Translations under genes and position numbers: made by a program | Shown: positions 57,283-64,000 of the stretch, in pieces | Layout of the letters: every line of letters begins with the position of its first letter | Numbering within the stretch: the first letter of the stretch is position 1 | Assembly: GCF_003943415.1 (NCBI RefSeq) | Contig: NZ_RJPK01000004.1 | Coordinates: forward strand, 1 to 64,000 | Direction: 5' to 3' | Source: Streptococcus oralis | Lineage (GTDB): Bacteria; Bacillota; Bacilli; Lactobacillales; Streptococcaceae | Length of the DNA stretch: 64,000 nt | Notes under the pieces: model-generated | The model's database searches: none | What the model was told of the DNA's origin: nothing | Seen by the model: the letters and a program-made list of their open reading frames with translations, nothing else

Positions 57283-58695
57283 TTATCCGACTGAACCTTC
57301 CATTTCATAGCTAATCAAGCGGTTCAGCTCAACTGCGTATTCCATTGGAAGTTCTTTTGTGAAGGGTTCCACAAATCCCATGACAATCATCTCGGTTGCC
57401 TCAGTTTCTGATAAACCACGGCTCATGAGGTAGTAGAGTTGTTCTTCTGAAATCTTAGATACTTTGGCTTCGTGTTCCAAAGCAACTTGCGAGTTATGAA
57501 TTTCATTAAATGGAATGGTATCTGACGCTGATAAGTCATCCATGATAATGGTATCACACTCGATATGGGAAACGGATTTCTTAGAGTTCTTGTTAAAGGT
57601 TACTTGTCCACGGTAGTCCACCTTTCCTCCGCCTTTAGCGATGGATTTAGACACGATAGACGAGCTTGTATGTGGAGCGTTGTGGATCATCTTAGCACCT
57701 GTATCTTGGTGTTGTCCTGCATTAGCAAAGGCGATAGAAAGCATGGTTCCACGCGCTCCTTCTCCATCAAGGTAAACAGATGGGTATTTCATGGTTGTTT
57801 TAGCACCCAAGTTTCCATCGATCCACTCAACAGTCGCATCTTTCATTGCTTTAGCACGTTTGGTTACCAAGTTATAGACGTTATCAGACCAGTTTTGGAT
57901 GGTTGTATAACGCATGTAGGCTCCGTCCAAAGCAAAGATTTCTACAATGGCTGCATGCAAGCTATTGCTTGAGTATGTCGGTGCTGTACATCCTTCTACA
58001 TAGTGGACGCTTGCTCCCTCATCAACGATAATCAAGGTACGTTCAAACTGACCAGTATTTTCGTTGTTGATACGGAAGTAGGTTTGGAGTGGGATATCAA
58101 CCTTGACCCCTTTTGGTACATAGATAAAGGTTCCACCAGACCATACTGCTGAGTTAAGGGCTGCCAACTTGTTATCAGTCGGAGGGACCAACTTCGCAAA
58201 GTATTGTTTAAATAAGTCTGGGTATTCCTTGAGGGCAGAATCTGTATCTGTAAAGATAATTCCTAACTTTTCAAACTCTTCCTTCATGTTGTGGTATACG
58301 ACTTCTGACTCGTACTGGGCAGAGGCACCAGCTAAGTAAGCACGCTCCGCCTCAGGAATCCCGATACGTTCAAAGGTTGCCTTGATTTTTTCAGGAACTT
58401 CATCCCAAGAACGAGCTGGTTTGTCAGATGGTTTTTGGTAGTAGATCAAGTCATCAAAGTCAATCTCTGACAGGTCTGCTCCCCAAGTTTGCATAGGCAT
58501 TTTCTTGAAGGTTTCATAAGACTTCAAACGGAACTCCAACATCCACTCAGGCTCACCCTTAGCAGCAGATAATTCACGAATAACACCTTCGTTGAGTCCT
58601 TTTCCTGTCGATAGGACAGGCTCTACATCATCATGGAAACCAAATTTATATTCACCAAGGTCAATTGGTTTTGGTTCTACTCTTTCTTCAGCCAT
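57283..58695 (-). CDS. sufB: Fe-S cluster scaffold protein SufB
   Basis: Scaffold of the SufBCD complex where iron-sulfur clusters are built. The 470 residues have the beta-helix core and family marks [18 protein letters not shown] near 243, [21 protein letters not shown] near 397-417, and a C-terminal helix [15 protein letters not shown] 58693-58695 follows GAAAGGA. It is the last gene of the suf operon. Confidence 0.96.
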   Translation of the reverse strand: MAEERVEPKPIDLGEYKFGFHDDVEPVLSTGKGLNEGVIRELSAAKGEPEWMLEFRLKSYETFKKMPMQTWGADLSEIDFDDLIYYQKPSDKPARSWDEVPEKIKATFERIGIPEAERAYLAGASAQYESEVVYHNMKEEFEKLGIIFTDTDSALKEYPDLFKQYFAKLVPPTDNKLAALNSAVWSGGTFIYVPKGVKVDIPLQTYFRINNENTGQFERTLIIVDEGASVHYVEGCTAPTYSSNSLHAAIVEIFALDGAYMRYTTIQNWSDNVYNLVTKRAKAMKDATVEWIDGNLGAKTTMKYPSVYLDGEGARGTMLSIAFANAGQHQDTGAKMIHNAPHTSSSIVSKSIAKGGGKVDYRGQVTFNKNSKKSVSHIECDTIIMDDLSASDTIPFNEIHNSQVALEHEAKVSKISEEQLYYLMSRGLSETEATEMIVMGFVEPFTKELPMEYAVELNRLISYEMEGSVG

Positions 58696-58752
58696 AATAT
58701 CCTTTCTTTCATTCTTCATTTCTACTGATTCGTAAGACAAAAGAAACTTGTC

Positions 58753-61679
<2,927 letters not shown>

Positions 61680-61706
61680 TTACTTCTCCTAAAAGATACG
61701 AGGGAA

Positions 61707-62477
61707 TTACAATTCTTCCTTGTAGTCATAGCCAAGTTCTTCAGCTAGTTTTGCGTATCCTTCACGTTCCAAACGGGCAGCCAATTCTGGACCACCAGAA
61801 AGAACCACACGACCTTCCATCATCACGTGGACCACATCTGGTGTGATGTAGTTCAAAAGACGTTGGTAGTGAGTGATGATCATAGCACCAAAACCTTCGC
61901 CACGAATAGCATTGACACCTTTCGATACAACTTTAAGTGCGTCAATATCAAGACCAGAGTCAATCTCATCCAAGAGGGCAAAAGTTGGTTCCAACATCAA
62001 GAGTTGAAGAATTTCATTACGTTTTTTCTCACCACCAGAGAAACCTTCGTTGAGGTAACGCTCTGCCATTTCTTCTTTCATGTTGAGCAATTCCATTTTC
62101 TCGTCCAGTTTAGTGATGAACTCACGAACTGAAATCTTTTCATCATCTTCTTTACCAGCATTCATAGCTGCACGAAGAAATTCAGCATTGGTAATTCCTG
62201 GGATTTCTGATGGGTATTGCATAGCCAGGAAAAGTCCCATACGAGCGCGCTCATCCACTTCCAACTCAAGGATGTTTACGCCATCAAACAAGACCTCACC
62301 TTTGGTAACCTCATAGTTAGGGTTCCCCATAATAGCTGCAGAAAGAGTCGATTTACCAGTACCATTTGGTCCCATGATAGCTGCGATTTCTCCTGTTTTC
62401 AGAGTCAGATTGACTCCTTTCAAAATTTCTTTTCCTTCAATCTCAACGTGAAGATCTTTGATCTCTAATACTGACAT
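61707..62477 (-). CDS. sufC: Fe-S cluster assembly ATPase SufC
   Basis: ABC-type ATPase that drives the SufBC2D complex; not a transporter. The 256 residues have Walker A GPNGTGKSTL near 36-45, the signature FSGGEKKRNEIL near 143-154, and Walker B FALLDEIDSGLDIDAL near 163-178. ATG 62475-62477 follows GAAAGGA. First gene of the suf operon; no clear promoter was identified upstream. Confidence 0.97.
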   Translation of the reverse strand: MSVLEIKDLHVEIEGKEILKGVNLTLKTGEIAAIMGPNGTGKSTLSAAIMGNPNYEVTKGEVLFDGVNILELEVDERARMGLFLAMQYPSEIPGITNAEFLRAAMNAGKEDDEKISVREFITKLDEKMELLNMKEEMAERYLNEGFSGGEKKRNEILQLLMLEPTFALLDEIDSGLDIDALKVVSKGVNAIRGEGFGAMIITHYQRLLNYITPDVVHVMMEGRVVLSGGPELAARLEREGYAKLAEELGYDYKEEL

Positions 62478-62583
62478 GATAGTTCCTTTCTTTTTCAAAC
62501 ATTTTGCTCAATACTTTAGGAAATTGCTTACAATCCCTAAAAAATAGGACAAAAGGTCAATAAATATACTCTACTAGTATAAC

Positions 62584-62605
62584 AAAAAAAAGCCTAAAAG
62601 GCTTT
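62584..62605 (-). terminator. Terminator after the DUF3272-like gene
   Basis: Minus-strand stem AAAGCCT / AGGCTTT with T8, closing the dnaX transcript upstream of the suf operon. Confidence 0.85.
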
Positions 62606-62627
62606 GATTTTGTCTAGAAGCTGGGGG

Positions 62628-62822
62628 CTAATCCTTGCGGTTTAAGTGTTGATCAATAGCGTCTACGATTTTTCCCATCACGTAACTTAACCTAAAATTT
62701 CGAAAGAGTAGAATGGCCCAAAAAGCTGCCATAACATAGCGACCAGTCATCAAAGATTCATTGAAAAAATAAGTCTCAGCAGTCGTGAATAATGCTATTA
62801 TGATAAATTGTTGTCTATTCAT
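62628..62822 (-). CDS. DUF3272-like small membrane protein
   Basis: A 64-residue protein with two predicted membrane helices (about 5-22 and 28-45) and a charged tail, MGKIVDAIDQHLNRKD. It resembles the streptococcal DUF3272 family (FTTAETYFFNESLMTGRYVM near 12-31). It lies 27 bases after dnaX and may be co-transcribed. Function unknown. Confidence 0.75.
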   Translation of the reverse strand: MNRQQFIIIALFTTAETYFFNESLMTGRYVMAAFWAILLFRNFRLSYVMGKIVDAIDQHLNRKD

Positions 62823-62849
62823 AGGATTATTGTACCATGAAATCCACTT

Positions 62850-64000
62850 TTAGTCTTCTTCGACCATGACTTTATCAGCCAGAAATTCGAATCCTTCTGG
62901 AATCAGGCTCTCTTCTTCAACCTCTTGCTCGGCTTGAGAAGACTTGTTTTTAGCTGAAAATGCTGCTCGAACCTCTTTCCATTCCTCTAGGGAAATAGCC
63001 AGAATTTCAGGTGAAAATCCCGCAGCTTGGCTAAGAATATTGCCAAACATGGTATTGAGGTTGTCCCTTTTCATGGTTTGCCCAGCATTGAAATTAGACT
63101 CAAAGGCTAAAATAGCATGGTGTTTATTGGCCGCAACTGGTTGAGAACCTACGAGAAGAGCTTTATCAGGTCCAGCTAAGCTTTCGATCACTTCTCCCCA
63201 TGCATTCTGGAGGCGAACCAAGTTTTGCCGTGCCAAATCAGGATTTTCGACGGCTTCTTGCAGAATAGCCTGAACTTTATTGCGATCCACTCGGTAGACT
63301 GTCTTGGAAGGGACTGGACGACTAGGAACAGGCGCAACTTGTTTAGGAGCTGTGCCCACATTAGCAAGTTCTTGTTTGAGCCGTGCAACTTCCTGTCTCA
63401 GTGCAGAAATTTCACTTTCAACAGCTCCTGAAAGAGCAGATTCAGGCTTGATTTCAGCTAAACGTATGGTCATCATCTCAGCATAAATCTTGGGTTGCAA
63501 GCTAGCCTTCATATCTGCCAAGCTTACTGTTGCTAGACGAATCATTTCAAAGAGACTTTCCTGGGAAAGAGCTAGATTGTCCATAAAAACTGAACTATGA
63601 TGAGTATTTTCGCCACCTGTCTGAACAACTAGTAGATCACGCAAATACTGCAAGAGATCCGTCACAAAACGAGTCATGCTCTTGCCATTTTCAAACAAAA
63701 GATTCAAAGAATCAAGCGCTTTTGGAACATCCTGCTGGGACAAGGCAGCTACATAATCATCAAGTGCTGATAAACTAATAGTACCTGTAATCTCCTCAGA
63801 GATGGCAGTCGTGAGCTCATTCCCTTGCGTCAAACTCAAGGCTTGATCCAAAATAGACAAGGCATCCCTCATCCCACCTTCAGCCCGTCTAGCTATAATT
63901 TCCACAGCCTCTGGTTCAGAACTGATATTTTCTTTTTCTAAAATATGATGAATATGTGCCGTGATATCTTGCGTTCTGATCGATTTAAACTCAAAACGTT
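62850..64000 (-). CDS. dnaX: DNA polymerase III subunit gamma/tau (N-terminus off the window)
   Basis: The visible 383 codons cover the end of the AAA+ clamp-loader domain (RFEFKSIRTQDITAHI, then EIIARRAEGGMRDALSILDQALS with the sensor-2 Arg region), the collar domain III, and the C-terminal tau region that contacts the polymerase (ending LADKVMVEED). The reading frame is open at 64000, so the Walker A half lies beyond the right edge. Confidence 0.95.
   Translation of the reverse strand, partial: RFEFKSIRTQDITAHIHHILEKENISSEPEAVEIIARRAEGGMRDALSILDQALSLTQGNELTTAISEEITGTISLSALDDYVAALSQQDVPKALDSLNLLFENGKSMTRFVTDLLQYLRDLLVVQTGGENTHHSSVFMDNLALSQESLFEMIRLATVSLADMKASLQPKIYAEMMTIRLAEIKPESALSGAVESEISALRQEVARLKQELANVGTAPKQVAPVPSRPVPSKTVYRVDRNKVQAILQEAVENPDLARQNLVRLQNAWGEVIESLAGPDKALLVGSQPVAANKHHAILAFESNFNAGQTMKRDNLNTMFGNILSQAAGFSPEILAISLEEWKEVRAAFSAKNKSSQAEQEVEEESLIPEGFEFLADKVMVEED

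Overview
The window is a low-GC Firmicute chromosome and almost certainly a mitis-group Streptococcus (S. mitis, S. oralis or S. pneumoniae type). The reasons are the lactate dehydrogenase, gyrA followed by sortase A, a competence (ComX) box in front of dprA, the sufCDSUB order, a DegV gene next to hup, and protein sequences that I recall as close to pneumococcal ones. No BOX or RUP repeats were seen. The left edge cuts hsdS and the right edge cuts dnaX. Most genes lie on the minus strand.

Region by region (minus strand unless stated). 0-2.3 kb: type I restriction genes hsdS (partial) and hsdM. 2.4-9.0 kb: ribF, smc, rnc, tRNA-Arg(CCG) and guaC. 9.2-12.4 kb: an McrBC modification-dependent restriction pair. 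12.6-18.5 kb: a YrdC-like gene and the leucine operon leuA-leuB-DUF1294-leuC-leuD, preceded by a promoter, a 17-residue leader peptide with three Leu codons and an attenuator. 18.5-26.2 kb: YjbR-like protein, cutC, DUF454 protein, topA, dprA, a lipoprotein and lepA. 26.2-32.3 kb: a compact run xseA-xseB-ispA-tlyA-argR-recN-phosphatase. 32.4-39.4 kb: udk, truB, two tandem paralogous membrane proteins, a DUF2130 protein, metY and an FNT transporter. 39.5-41.8 kb: small and partly broken immunity-like genes. 41.9-46.2 kb: srtA and gyrA, with ldh divergent on the plus strand.

46.37-52.86 kb is an integrated mobile element of about 6.5 kb in the 3' end of hup. It is bounded by identical 24-bp direct repeats, one of which is the end of hup itself, and each copy sits beside a version of the hup terminator. 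The element carries a tyrosine integrase next to hup, a LexA-like (S24) repressor, an Abi_2/AbiF-type HEPN protein preceded by its own promoter and a structured leader RNA, a divergent pair of tiny membrane peptides with a predicted structured antisense RNA (type I toxin-antitoxin-like), a KTSC protein, a membrane-anchored protein with a possible RNase H-like N-terminal part at the far end, and two broken HTH regulators. It has no structural, packaging or replication genes. The best candidate for an unusual system is this element, in particular the HEPN protein with its RNA and the small peptide/antisense locus.

52.8-64 kb: hup, degV-family gene, yitT-family gene (plus), an APC amino-acid permease, a frameshifted gene followed by a decayed copy of the sufB tail, the complete SUF iron-sulfur operon (sufC-sufD-sufS-sufU-sufB), a DUF3272-like small membrane protein and the C-terminal part of dnaX.
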